From positions 5,332,001-5,396,000 of the forward strand of contig OZ020248.1 of assembly GCA_963971285.1 (NCBI GenBank): a DNA stretch of 64,000 nucleotides. Direction: 5' to 3'. The notes under the pieces are model-generated. The model was not told the origin of the DNA. It was given only the letters and a program-made list of their open reading frames with translations, and searched no databases. The DNA is from Astropecten irregularis. Lineage: Eukaryota > Echinodermata > Asteroidea > Paxillosida > Astropectinidae. Made by a program: the position numbers and the translations under genes. Below are positions 30,039-41,209 of the stretch, in pieces. The first letter of the stretch is position 1. The number at the start of each line of letters is the position of its first letter.

Positions 30039-30867
30039 AATTCCACTGACGACCATGACGGAAACAAAGTTATATCCTCTAAAAGTTAACTCACTGGATA
30101 CAAGTTAGGACCAACATCAATCTCAGGAGTGGAAAGCTGGGTAGCACATCTGGAAAGTGGGTTTTACGGGGTATTTTGGACTCACACTTCGGATCAGTAG
30201 TGCACAGCGGGGGCAGCCATTTTCTATCTGTGAACTTATGTGTGGTGCGCATGACAGAGGGCAAAGGGCACTGGAGCTGTTGAATATTGATGTTCAGGAG
30301 GGACCATTGTTTGGCGGGGGCGGGGGCGGGTGGGGGTGTTTAGTGTGAGGTAATAACGGTAGAAAAATTCAGGGAGGGTTTAGGTGTGGGGATTTCGAAA
30401 TAGCATTAATTTAGAGACATTTTTGGAAGGTCTGAATTGAATTGCGGTACGCAGCCTAGATTTAACCATTGCATATTGGGACTCCCCCGCCAATTTTACT
30501 TGACCTTAACTTCAAATGGAACATATTAACCTTCTTCTGGCAGCAAGCGCTCGTGTGGCGTGCTCAGATTATCCATTGCATTTGTAATAATATTGTTGTT
30601 TCTTCCATAGCCGGGTTCGAATCCCAGTGAGAGCAAGGAAAAAAAGCAGGAAGGGATATAGGACAGGTAGGAGAGAAGAAAGAAGTGTAAAGAGGGCGTT
30701 TTTTTATTTTTTTTTATTTTTTTTATTTGCCCCCTTTTTTTAAACCTCTCCCCCTAGTCGGGGAGCCCCCTCTCACACCTAAAAACCCTCAAAATAGATT
30801 CCCCCCCTTCTGAACTTCTCAAATATCCCAAAATTAGGTCAATTTGGCCATGGTCGTCAGTGGAATT
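30039..30867. mobile_element. CCACTGACGACCATG TIR element, short copy
   Basis: Inverted ends AATTCCACTGACGACCATG at 30039 and CATGGTCGTCAGTGGAATT ending at 30867. The ~90 bp next to its left end is directly repeated at 30886-30975 in the neighbouring element, so both belong to one family. Contains the GGCGGGGGCGGG run at about 30313. Confidence 0.68.
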
Positions 30868-31111
30868 TTTTCCCTTTTCGGAAAGAATTCCACTGATGAC
30901 CATGACGAAAAAAGGATTATATCCTTCAAGAGTTAACTTATTGGATACAAGTTATGATGAACTTCAATCTCAGGTGTGGAAAACTTGGGTAGCATATCTG
31001 AAAAGTGAGTTGACAGGTTTGTTTTACCTAGTAGTACTAGTAGGCCCTTAGTTAGCTGCAGTAACTGTAGCCCAATATTACTCCTGACGTTGTTGTCGTA
31101 TATAGGGCTAC

Positions 31112-31262
31112 AGGGCTGGATTTCACCAAACACTAAGATTAATCTTAAGATGAGTTGTTCAGTATCACCATAGTGATTTGTATTGTGACATCACATGTTG
31201 CTTAGCAATTAAGATGAATTCACACTTAAGATCAATCTTAGTGCTTCGTGAAATCGGCCCCT
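31112..31262. mobile_element. Short MITE inserted in one arm of the palindrome
   Basis: GGATTTCACCAAACACTAAG at the left, CTTAGTGCTTCGTGAAATCG at the right, with AGATTAATCTTAAG and CTTAAGATCAATCTTAG. The equivalent point in the opposite arm (about 31937) lacks it. Confidence 0.65.
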
Positions 31263-31617
31263 GGTCAATCAATATGGAAGTCATCTGTTTAGAATTCCCC
31301 ACCCCTAAAATGACTATTATTTAGCGATCTGTGGCATAATGACTCACCCTGGTGTTCCTGATGTCGTGAAGAAGCATTCAGAAGAAACAAATTTCAATTA
31401 TCATTTTGGATTTCGACAAAACGAGCAATTTTCGGCCCAAATCTCAGTACATACAATTTGCCTTGGATTCTGCGGCAAATTTCCCACAGTGCTTTGCGAA
31501 ATAATATAAGGAAATACATAAGAATTTAACTCTTTCCTAGTACCCTGTCCAGTCTACATTTCATTTACGTGCAATGGAGCGAACGGCACCAGTCTACTCC
31601 CTGATCTACACGTGCAG

Positions 31618-31735
31618 AATTCTCGAGAGTTCTCGAGAGTTCTCGAGAATTCTCGAGAATTTCTCGAGAACTCGCGAGAACTCTCGAGAACTCGCGAGAA
31701 CTCGCGATAACTCTCGAGAATTTCTTGAGAATTCC
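31618..31735. repeat. CTCGAGA tandem core
   Basis: About 14 copies of a ~10-bp unit TTCTCGAGAA/AACTCGCGAG. The units are themselves palindromic and lie at the centre of the 31062-31990 inverted repeat. Confidence 0.75.
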
Positions 31736-33355
31736 AAGTCATTTTGTATGTACTGAGATTTGGGCCGAAAATTGCTCGTTTTGTCGAAATCCAAAATGAT
31801 AATTGAATTTTGTTTCTTCTGAATGCTTCTTCACGACATCAGGAACACCAGGGTGAGTCATTATGCCACAGATCGCTAAATAATAGTCATTTTAGGGTAG
31901 GGGAATTCTCAACAGATGATATCCATATATATCTTCCTGTAGCCCTATATACGACAACAACGTCAGGAGTAATATTGGGCTACAGTTATCTCCGATAACG
32001 GGAAAGTTTCTCAAAAATGGAAACGAAATGGAATATCAGAAAATCATTCCTCACACCTTTCAACTGGACACTTCCAGATTATTATCTGTAAAAATCCTTG
32101 AAGTTGAAGTCTTTTCTTTGAAAATATTGTCCGTCAATTACAGGGACACCAATTCCGCTATGTAAACGCGACGTCATGTGTTTTCACCCCTTGGCTGAGT
32201 GGCAAAGTTCATTGACATCGGAGTAGCTATGGCGCACCAAATCACTCAAAAATGGCTGGAATATTGTCCTGACTCGATTCTTCTTACTGGGTCAATTGAG
32301 TTTATTTTAAAAAGGTTCTAAAACAGTCTTGATTCCAAGATTGTGAATTATAGATAATTTATCAACAATATCATGCATGACATATTTAAAGGTAAATAAA
32401 ATTAAATCTGATTGTTTATCTTGATGCGAAATATTATCACAGCATTTTTCATGATATCTTTCATCATTATAAGAGGCCTAAACATGGAAACATCAGCTTA
32501 TCAAAGTTAAAATTTAAAGGAGAAAAACAAAACACTGTCACTCCGATTAGAGAAAGACTTTAACACTTTTGTCTCGTTGGCACGCCATAAAAACCCAGAT
32601 CGCAACAGGGTCACATGACCTGCCGTCTGACATCTGAAGAATGAAAGTTACTTGAGCAGAAGACAGTTTAGTTTGGAATATTTGACCACAGATTGTGTCT
32701 TTTATAAACGTTTGAACATTAGCCTTAAAATGCATTAGTAATATCCACCAAAAATCACATAGTTTTTAACTTTTGAGTATCACTCACGACTGGAAACTTT
32801 ATTTTCAACATCCTGAATGTTGGAGATAGCCCTGAGTATAGTCATCACTTCAGGGATACTGATCACAAAGAATCTGACACGATCTCGCGGTAAACGGGAG
32901 TCGAATTTGGGGAGCGAAAACACATGTCAGGTGAAAACACATGACCGGACGATACTGCAGCTAGCCCTTAGAAGGCCTAACGTTAGTACTAGTACTAGTA
33001 GTAGGCCCTAGTAGTACAAATTGTACACTTCCAATATACAGATATAACGGCAACCATCTTGCTCAAAACGCCCTCTGTTGGTTCCATAGAGTTGTGTACA
33101 AATTATGGTCATCAGTGGAATTCTTTCCCAATTGTCTTACGTTACCAATAATTTGATAAAACCGAAGAACTGTTTGATGGTTTCTCCTCAGAAAATGGCA
33201 GGTGAACTGCGTTTATTATTGCACAACGCATACAAAATATTACACGTGCATGGCCAATTGTAAATCTTGTCCAAATTGGAATACGTGATACATGTAGTTG
33301 TATAGCGCCCTCTAGACATGCAGAACAGTCACTTTGGCCTACAAAATGTATAGGG

Positions 33356-33753
33356 TAAGGTGACCGGACGTCCCCGATTTCCGGGGACAGTCCCCGATTT
33401 GACACTAGTGCCGTCCCAGATGAAAAAATTTTCTCCGAAAATGTCCCCGATTCGACGACATGCCCCCGAAAATTCTAATTGTCCTAAAAAATATTTTTTT
33501 TTTTAAATGAACGAAGCGGCCGGTCACAGTGTGCTGAAAAAGATCCATTCTTCAGAGAAGTAGCCTATGTTAAGAAAACCACCTAAGACATGTAAGTATG
33601 TAACCCACTCATGTCAACTGGACAAGATGTCCATAGATGCCACCATTTTGCATGTAGGCACCATCTGGATTCAAACATTTTTCAAAATTATACCCCTCCC
33701 CTCCCCCAGGACACCCGTCCCCGGATCATCTCAACAAAATATGGTCACCTTAT
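33356..33753. mobile_element. hAT-like element, GTGACC ends, 8-bp target site
   Basis: TIRs TAAGGTGACC and GGTCACCTTA. Flanks GTATAGGG (33348-33355) and TTATAGGG (33753-33760), an 8-bp target duplication with one change. Left part repeats GTCCCCGATTT. Confidence 0.75.
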
Positions 33754-33825
33754 TATAGGGACTCTACTGTGACCATAGATTTTTTGTTTACAGTGTATAT
33801 ATATCTAGGGGCCTTTACGAAACAT

Positions 33826-33905
33826 GGGCCCTTTTCCAAATCTCGGCTCCGGCTTCAGGCTCCCCTAGCCTCCGGCTCCACGAGGCTTCGACTTCACACG
33901 GCTTC
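33826..33905. mobile_element. GGAGCC-ended MITE, left end only
   Basis: GGCCCTTTTCCAAATCTCGG then CTCCGGCTTCAGGCTCC, followed by unrelated DNA. Confidence 0.5.
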
Positions 33906-33937
33906 AGTTCGACTGAGTCGCCGTGCTTGCGCGGCTC

Positions 33938-34020
33938 ACTGATCTATACAATTAAACTGGATACTGGTCGCGCTGCTCTGCAGGTGAAGCATCCGTGCGG
34001 CCATTTTGGGATATTCAATA
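33938..34020. mobile_element. Half of a hAT MITE (ACTGATCTATAC family)
   Basis: Matches the left half of the complete element at 60480-60727 (CTGCAGGTGAAGCATCCGTG, CATTTTGGGATATTCAATAC). It is cut off where the next TIR element begins. Confidence 0.65.
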
Positions 34021-34793
34021 CATTGTCATGCCAAAAGGTGTCCGTTGCCAAAATAGTGTCCGCGGAGCATGCGCAGTGAACACTGGACACTTTTTGGCAT
34101 ATATATACATGCCAAATAGTGTCGCTGCCAAAAAGTGTCCGAGCACAGCCCATGCGTATACGCACGTATAATGGTGCATTTGAAGATGGCCGCGTACGTA
34201 CAAGTACTATTCTCGATCCTTTGTAAGTGTTTGTCAAGGTACCGTATATTGCAGGGAGCCTATAGAGAGGTGTAATGAATAATACATATTTTGCAGGAAG
34301 TTAAAACAAACAGTACAATACGCATGCTATAAACAAATAAAAACATACAAGGCACTTCCATTTACGGTCAAAAAATAGCACGACATTGCTTGACTTTGAT
34401 CACCTCTTTTTCCTTAATATCTACCGCTATCTAATTCCCTTTATTAAAAATAACGTCATTGGAACACTATTCTTAAACTATCTGCCAAGTTTGATGTCAG
34501 CCCGATCATTCTTAACTAGAACTGCCCTTAGTAGATTTCACATGATGATTTTCGTCGATATAATTTATAAGCCAAAACGTGGTGTTTTTTTTTTACAATT
34601 AACTTTGAATGAATAACTCCGACACGTCTTGTAAGTGAAAAGTCAGCCTGACTCCATAGGACGCGCGCTAAGTGCGGACACTATTTAGCAAGCTTGCATA
34701 ATTATAATTACGTCAACAGTGTATAGCCAATCAAATCCCAGTATGCTAATTAGCGGACATTATTTGGCAACGGACACCTTTTGGCATGACAGG
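34021..34793. mobile_element. TGTCATGCCAAAAGGTGTCC TIR element
   Basis: Left end TGTCATGCCAAAAGGTGTCC and right end GGACACCTTTTGGCATGACA, a perfect 20-bp match. Sub-terminal ATAGTGTCC/GGACACTATTTAGC motifs repeat. About 773 bp, no convincing ORF. Confidence 0.78.
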
Positions 34794-34802
34794 GGACAGA
34801 TA

Positions 34803-36790
34803 TAAACAAATAAGGAGAGCGGACCCCAAAAATGGTCTTGCCATAATGCCAACAAGAGGCGTACGGTAGTATGTAGTTCTTTAAGATGGTGTATTTAGTG
34901 GGAGGGGGTTGCCGTCGCTTGTTTTTTTTTTTTGCGGGGCATTTCTTTTTTCGTCGCATTTCTTTTTTCAGTCGCATTTCTTTTTCCCGTCGCATTTTTT
35001 TTCGTCGCATTTTGTTTCCGTCGCATTTCCCCCCCGATAATTATAATTATGCTGAGCTACGGAGCCCCTAAGGGGACGGGCAAAGAAAAAGTTGGAGGGA
35101 GGTTAATAGAAAAGAAAAAAAAAAGAAATTATATTTTGTGGCTATTTTTGTCAATGTGTCGTTCTTGTCAGTTTGTGGATTTTGTCATTCTGTTGTTTGA
35201 CCTATGAGTGACATTATGAGGCAATAACTTTAAAATGTTTAATTCATCTGAAATGTGCTTTATCCTCTTCCATGTGTTCCCTTTCGTTATAAACCCTGCA
35301 TGTGCCTATTGCAGTTTAATTTTTTGGTTCTGTCAATTGCATAGAATTTGTTAATAAACATTTTTAGTTTTCTGGTAAAATTCAAGATTTTTGTCATTAA
35401 GTGGTTTAAGACACTGACATTTGTTCTCTGAGTAATATGCTGAAATTTCAACCTGGCTGTAAATCGTACTCCTTTTGTATTATATTGTTGGTATTTCTGG
35501 AAAATCTTGCGTGTGTTTGTAGTATTGTAAATAAGTGTCACAGTCATGCACATGTGTCTTTTTTCGAGCCCTAATTTATTTTTCGCTACTATTAGTGATT
35601 ACTTTATGAATAAGTTACCTACAATCTGACATTTTGTTGTATGTATGTATGTGTGTACAACTGTTGTGTAAATGGGTAACCTTGCAACACAAGATATATA
35701 TTCAGTTCATTGAAATGTAATTGGGTGCCCCAATGTACAAAACGACACTCGACTACATTCCAAAGCATAGAACCCTAAAAGTCACATGTAGAAATAACAT
35801 TATCATCCCACAGGTCATTCATTTAAAACCAAAACTAAAGCAAGTAAATCAGAAGATGACTAGCAAAGGTTTCCAGAAATTATCCATAGAACAACAGTAA
35901 TCGCCATGCAAGACTTATCCTATAAAACTAACAGGCTATCCAGAACATGTGAGACTGTACTGCCCTGTGGTTTAAGGGACAACGATATCTACATGTTTAC
36001 TTTGTTCTGCTCACCTTTTCTACTTTCTAATTAAATACTGCAAATTTTGCATTGTCTTGAGTATAGTGATTGTCATCAGATATACAGGACAAAACTATAC
36101 TTTGTTTCGATGGTTTGAAAAGCAAACAATCCGTTAGCAGTCAAGGTTAAATAAAAGTACAACATATGTACATTTTAATTACGAGATTTTACGACATTTG
36201 CAATCAAAAATTTAATTTTAACAAAATTCCAAGGTCCATCTGGCGGTCGAGGTGATATGGGGCCGGCTTTTTAGCGCCAATGCCTTAGTCTCTGCGTTGC
36301 CACCAAAGCTAATAGCACAACACTATCCATGTACTTGCAAATTACATTAAATTTAACTATCAATTTGAAATTTGTCAACGTACCGTACTGTTTATTATGA
36401 AAAACATGTATAGGTAAAACAGGGCATAAACAACCCCCCGGCACGTTTAAAGTTTTCTTTTGTTAAATAGACACTATAGTGACTAAAAGATAAATAGCGT
36501 CTGCGCTGCATAGACACCCTTTTAGAATTAAACGCATACGATGATCGCCTGTTAAGGAAAGTTAGACGCGTGTAAAAGAAAAACACCTTTCCTGAATTCG
36601 GCCCACAATATTTAAGCGGCCAGCCGCGACTAATGGGAGACTTTTGAGAACCGGTCTTCAAGCCAACAGCGCACGCGCACGCACAACAGCGCAGGCGCAT
36701 AACAACGCGCGCATGCTCAATATTGCGTGCGCGTGCGCTGTTGATTTGAAGACCGGTGTAAAGGTTATATCTGTCCCCCCTCAAAACGTC
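34803..36790. mobile_element. 2-kb TIR element, copy A
   Basis: Near-identical to 37613-39048 plus 39803-40345. The right end contains CGGTGTAAAGGTTATATCTG then TCCCCCCTCAAAACG, whose reverse complement is the left end of copy B. Carries tandem CGTCGCATTTCTTTTT units at 34943-35032 and a 36659-36735 segment rich in GCGCACGCGC. The ~88-residue open frame repeated in both copies does not look like a known protein. Confidence 0.7.
34943..35032. repeat. Tandem GTCGCATTT repeat
   Basis: Six units of about 15-16 bp, each GTCGCATTTCTTTTT-like. Copy B at 37770-37812 has only three, so the array length varies between element copies. Confidence 0.75.
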
Positions 36791-37558
36791 CGCACGGTAC
36801 TCGATGTTTTCCGATGGAAATTTTGACCAATTTTGACATCGTTTAAGATCGTCCACCATCTTGGATTGACTCTCCGCCACTTTAGAAACAAACATGAAGT
36901 CAGGTGTATGTGGCGGAGAACCACACAAGATGGCGCACAATCCAAAATGTCTGAAACGATAGTCTGGATTTCCATCGAAAAAAAACATCGAACAAATTTA
37001 TTTTCATCAAACGGAATGATATCGTGATTACAAATAAATAAGCTGAATTTCATCCCTGACAATCGGAGAAGAGATGGAGCGATTTTCAAGCTGATTTGCG
37101 ATGTCTTTGTTGTCATTTGGGGACATTTTCGGCGCAAGTACCGTGAAGTACAAAAATTGCAATTTTTTCCGTGTACAACATAATTATTTAACCTTATGGG
37201 ATTCACTGGGGCGCTAGACCGACCGTCAACCCCAAAAATAAAAAAGGGAGTTCAGCGCCCCAACTGACTGGGTCTACGTCCATGTATAGAAATCCGCAGT
37301 TCATCATCTTTGACGTGATCTAAAAGAGCATTAAAATTCATCCTTCTACGCACCCTGCCCTAAAACAATGTAAAATGCACTAACGTAGTCTGGGTGGTAG
37401 ACTGGTTACGTACGTATCACGAGCTAGGCGGGGGACCAATCTAACCGGGGGACACAATTATTCTTGGGCAGGGGGACAGATATACTTGGAGGGGGACAGA
37501 TTCATCCATGTGAACGTGTCTCCACGGACAGCTGTGTATGGCCGCAACGGCGTAAATG
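36791..37558. other. Spacer between the two 2-kb elements
   Basis: No gene recognised. It has an imperfect inverted repeat (CCACCATCTTGGATTGACTC at 36852 against ACACAAGATGGCGCACAATC near 36925), and GGGGGACA motifs at 37446-37495 resembling the ends of the 2-kb element. Confidence 0.4.
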
Positions 37559-39048
37559 TGTCCGCGCGGACTCGTTTTGAGGGGGGACAGATATAACCTC
37601 CACACCGTGTTAAACAAATAAGGAGAGCGGACCCCAAAAAATGGTCTAGCCAATGCCAACAAGAGACGTAGTATGTAGTTCTCTAAGATGGTGGATGGTG
37701 TAGTGTAGTGGGTGGTGGTTGCCGTGGCATTTTTTCTTCTTTGTTGGGGGGGGGGGGGGCCTTTTTTTTCCGTCGCATTTTTTTTCGTCGCATTTTTTTC
37801 CGTCGCATTTCCCCCCTCCGTTGATTATATGCTGAGCTACGGAGCCCCTAAGGGGACGGGAAAAGAAAAAGTTGGAGGGAGGTAAAAAAAAAATAAAAAT
37901 AATAATAATAATAATATTTCGTGCCTATTTTTGTCAATTTGTGGTTCTTGTCAGTTTGTGGATTTTGTCATTCTGTTGTTTGACCTATGAGTGACATTAT
38001 GAGGCAATAACTTTAAATTTTTAATTCATCTGAAATGTGCTATAACCTCTTCCATGTGTTCCCTTTCGTTATAAACCCTGCATGTGCCTATTGCAGTTTA
38101 ATTTTTTGGTTCTGTCAATTGCATAGAATTTGTTAATAAACATTTTTAGTTTTCTGGTAAAATTCAAGATTTTTGTCATTAAGTGGTTTAAGACACTGAC
38201 ATTTGTTCTCTGAGTAATATGCTGAAATTTCAACCTGGCTGTAAATCGTACTCCTTTTGTATTATATTGTTGGTATTTCTGGAAAATCTTGCGTGTGTTT
38301 GTAGTATTGTAAATAAGTGTCACAGTCATGCACATGTGTCTTTTTTCGAGCCCTAATTTATTTTTCGCTACTATTAGTGATTACTTTATGAATAAGTTAC
38401 CTACAATCTGACATTTTGTTGTATGTATGTATGTGTGTACAACTGTTGTGTAAATGGGTAACCTTGCAACACAAGATATATATTCAGTTCATTGAAATGT
38501 AATTGGGTGCCCCAATGTACAAAACGACACTCGACTACATTCCAAAGCATAGAACCCTAAAAGTCACATGTAGAAATAACATTATCATCCCACAGGTCAT
38601 TCATTTAAAACCAAAACTAAAGCAAGTAAATCAGAAGATGACTAGCACAGGTTTCCAGAAATTATCCATAGAACTACAGTAATCGCCATGCAAGACTTAT
38701 CCTATAAAACTAACAGGCTATCCAGAACATGTGAGACTGTACTGCCCTGTGGTTTAAGGGACAACGATATCTACATGTTTACTTTGTTCTGCTCACCTCT
38801 TCTACTTTCTAATTAAATACTGCAAATGTTGCATTGTCTTGAGTATAGTGATTGTCATCAGATAAACAGGACAATACAATACTTTGTTTCGATGGTTTGA
38901 AAAGCAAACAATCCGTTAGCAGTCAAGGTTAAATAAAAGTACAACATATGTACATTTTAATTACGAGATTTTACGACATTTGCAATCAAAAATTTAATTT
39001 TAACAAAATTCCAAGGTCCAAAATTCCAAAGGTCCAAGGTCCATCTGG

Positions 39049-39802
39049 CGCCGCCAGATGGACCTTGGAATTTTGTTAAAATTAAATTTTTGATTGCAAA
39101 TGTCGTAAAATCTCGTAATTAAAATGTACATATGTTGTACTTTTATTTAACCTTGACTGCTAACGGATTGTTTGCTTTTATTGATAGTTAAATTTAATGT
39201 AATTTGCAAGTACATGGATAGTGTTGTGCTATTAGCTTTGGTGGCAACGCAGAGACTAAAGCCCTTTTCACACGACGCCAAAAAAACTCTCAACCATTGA
39301 GACATTTTCTGAAGGTTGCGAAATCTTACAAAACGGTTTTACGCTGGCTGCTTTTGCGTCCTTTCACACGGCCCAGTGTAACGTTTCTCAAGCCTCCCTT
39401 GAGACGGAACGCCGGTAATCGATAGACTATGCATTTTATGAATGTAAACGCTGCTAGTACCAACACGACGCTGAGGTTGGGCGTAAAGCACGCGGGCGTG
39501 CGCGCGGTTGACAAAGGCAATGAAACACATAGAAAACACAAGCATGCGCAGTGCAATGCACTTCGCAAGGGTCCCTTGAGAAATTTTGTCGTAGGTCTGG
39601 ACCTCGGTCAAAATCTCTCAGGGATTCACCAGGGACGTCGGTCACTCTCAAGCATTGGTGTCCTTTCACACGAGTACACTTTTGTAAGATTTCGCAACCT
39701 TGAGAGAATTTCTCAATGGTTGAGAGTTTTTTTGGCGTCGTGTGAAAAGGGCTTTAGGCATTGGCGCTAAAAAGCCGGCCCCATATCACCTCGACCGCCA
39801 GA
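39049..39802 (-). repeat. Inverted, permuted insert in copy B
   Basis: 39051-39178 is the reverse complement of about 38895-39048. 39181-39260 plus 39756-39802 is the reverse complement of 39803-39926. Both outer boundaries are at CTGGCGG/CCGCCAG, giving back-to-back palindromes. Confidence 0.7.
39258..39755. mobile_element. CACACGAC-ended TIR element, complete
   Basis: Left AAAGCCCTTTTCACACGACG with CCAAAAAAACTCTCAACC; right GGTTGAGAGTTTTTTTGG with CGTCGTGTGAAAAGGGCTTT. Same family as 18115-18692. Inserted at GACTAA/AGGCATT inside the inverted piece. Confidence 0.78.
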
Positions 39803-40507
39803 CTGGCGGTCGAGGTGATATGGGGCCGGCTTTTTAGCGCCAATGCCTTAGTCTCTGCGTTGCCACCAAAGCTAATAGCACAACACTATCCATGTACTTG
39901 CAAATTACATTAAATTTAACTATCAATTTGAAATTTGTCAACGTACCGTACTGTTTATTATGAAAAACATGTATAGGTAAAATAGGGCATAAACAACCCC
40001 CCGGCACGTTTAAAGTTTTCTTTTGTTAAATAGACACTATAGTGACTAAAAGATAAATAGCGTCTGCATAGACACCCTTTTAGAATTAAACGCATACGAT
40101 GATCGCCTGTTAAGGAAAGTTAGACGCGTGTAAAAGAAAAACACCTTTCCTGAATTCGGCCCACAATATTTAAGCGGCCAGCCGCGACTAATGGGAGACT
40201 TTTGAGAACCGGTCTTCAAGCCAACAGCGCACGCGCACGCACAACAGCGCAGGCGCATAACAACGCGCGCATGCTCAATATTGCGTGCGCGTGCGCTGTT
40301 GATTTGAACTCGGACCGGTGTAAAGGTTATATCTGTCATGCCCTCAAAACGTGTCCGCCCGGACAGATTCAGCCAGCTTAAAGTGTTTTACAACGATTAC
40401 AACGATAAGCATAAAATCCTTTTAAAAATAATATGCAGAAATAACACTTGGACTAAATGAAAATTCAATGACATGGAAAATAAACAAAACAAAAGAAAAT
40501 CAATATA

Positions 40508-41209
40508 AACTAGACATTGTGATTGTGGGAACAATCACTAGGTGTTCGGGGTCTCATTTCGTAGTGGAACTGTTATGTGAACATTATGTTTGAACGTATG
40601 TGATCCATCGTCTCTCAAAAAATGGCATATTGAAATACATGTACATGTACACATAAACTGCGTGACTGAACAAAATACTGATCATGCTGGTTGCTGTATT
40701 TGTACACTGACTGAAACATGTCAAGGTGCATAAGTGCTTCACACTTACAATTTGGCGGAAATCCATTGTTTACTTTCGGACGGTAATCACTATATATCTT
40801 TAATCAACCGTAGAGGGCGCTATATAGCCCTAATGACGTCATCGTTTATATTTTCTGAAAGCCCAAGACCTTCTCTATCTTTTAGCTCTCTCGGTTTTAG
40901 GTGCCCAAATCCTTCCGTTTTTGATTTATTTTGAGTCAAACTTCAACTTTCGGTAACACCGGAAGTGAAGGTCATTTGTACACAACACTGAATATATTAA
41001 TTGTTGATATTCCCGTGTTGAGTAACATATGTCAATATAAAAATCGTACGTCATGTGGTTCTCAAGTTATAAAGCACCAATCTTCAAAATACAACTTGGC
41101 ATCATGACCGAAGTTCCCACCAAGTGTGAAGTCAATATCTTGTAACTGTCATATAGAAGTCCTGCTGACAAGTTTGAGATGAAAAAAAGGGGGAAAAAAT
41201 TCGAACAAT
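40508..41209 (+). repeat. Array unit 1 (short, internally deleted)
   Basis: Hairpin start GATTGTGGGAACAATC. Jumps from GTACACTGACTGA straight to ACATGTCAAGGTGCAT, lacking the central TTTAAATATATA block. One TGACGTCA (40834). It ends with CGAACAATAACTAG leading into unit 2. Confidence 0.75.

Larger units (their letters stand above)
30881..33126. mobile_element. CCACTGATGACCATG TIR element, 2.2 kb copy with internal palindrome
   Basis: Inverted ends AATTCCACTGATGACCAT at 30886 and ATGGTCATCAGTGGAATT ending at 33122. Inside, 31062-31460 and 31737-31990 form a second, nested inverted repeat around a CTCGAGA-rich core. No transposase frame was recognised. Confidence 0.66.
37559..40367. mobile_element. 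2-kb TIR element, copy B, with inverted internal insert
   Basis: Ends GTCCGCGCGGACTCGTTTTG at the left and CAAAACGTGTCCGCCCGGAC at the right. The left arm to 39048 and the right arm from 39803 match copy A with few differences. Between them lies 39049-39802, an inverted, re-ordered piece of the same element carrying its own MITE (39258-39755). Confidence 0.72.

Noticed and set aside
30560-30650. tRNA-like GGTTCGAATCCC at about 30612
   Set aside because: Only a box B remnant; no upstream box A at a workable distance and no cloverleaf.
31554-31794. Opposed open frames rich in SREFSR
   Set aside because: Produced by the CTCGAGA tandem core, which is open on both strands.
36395-36988. 197-codon minus-strand open frame
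   Set aside because: It lies wholly within the repeated 2-kb TIR element and its flank, has no protein-family motif, and its copy-B counterpart (40046-40339) is shorter.
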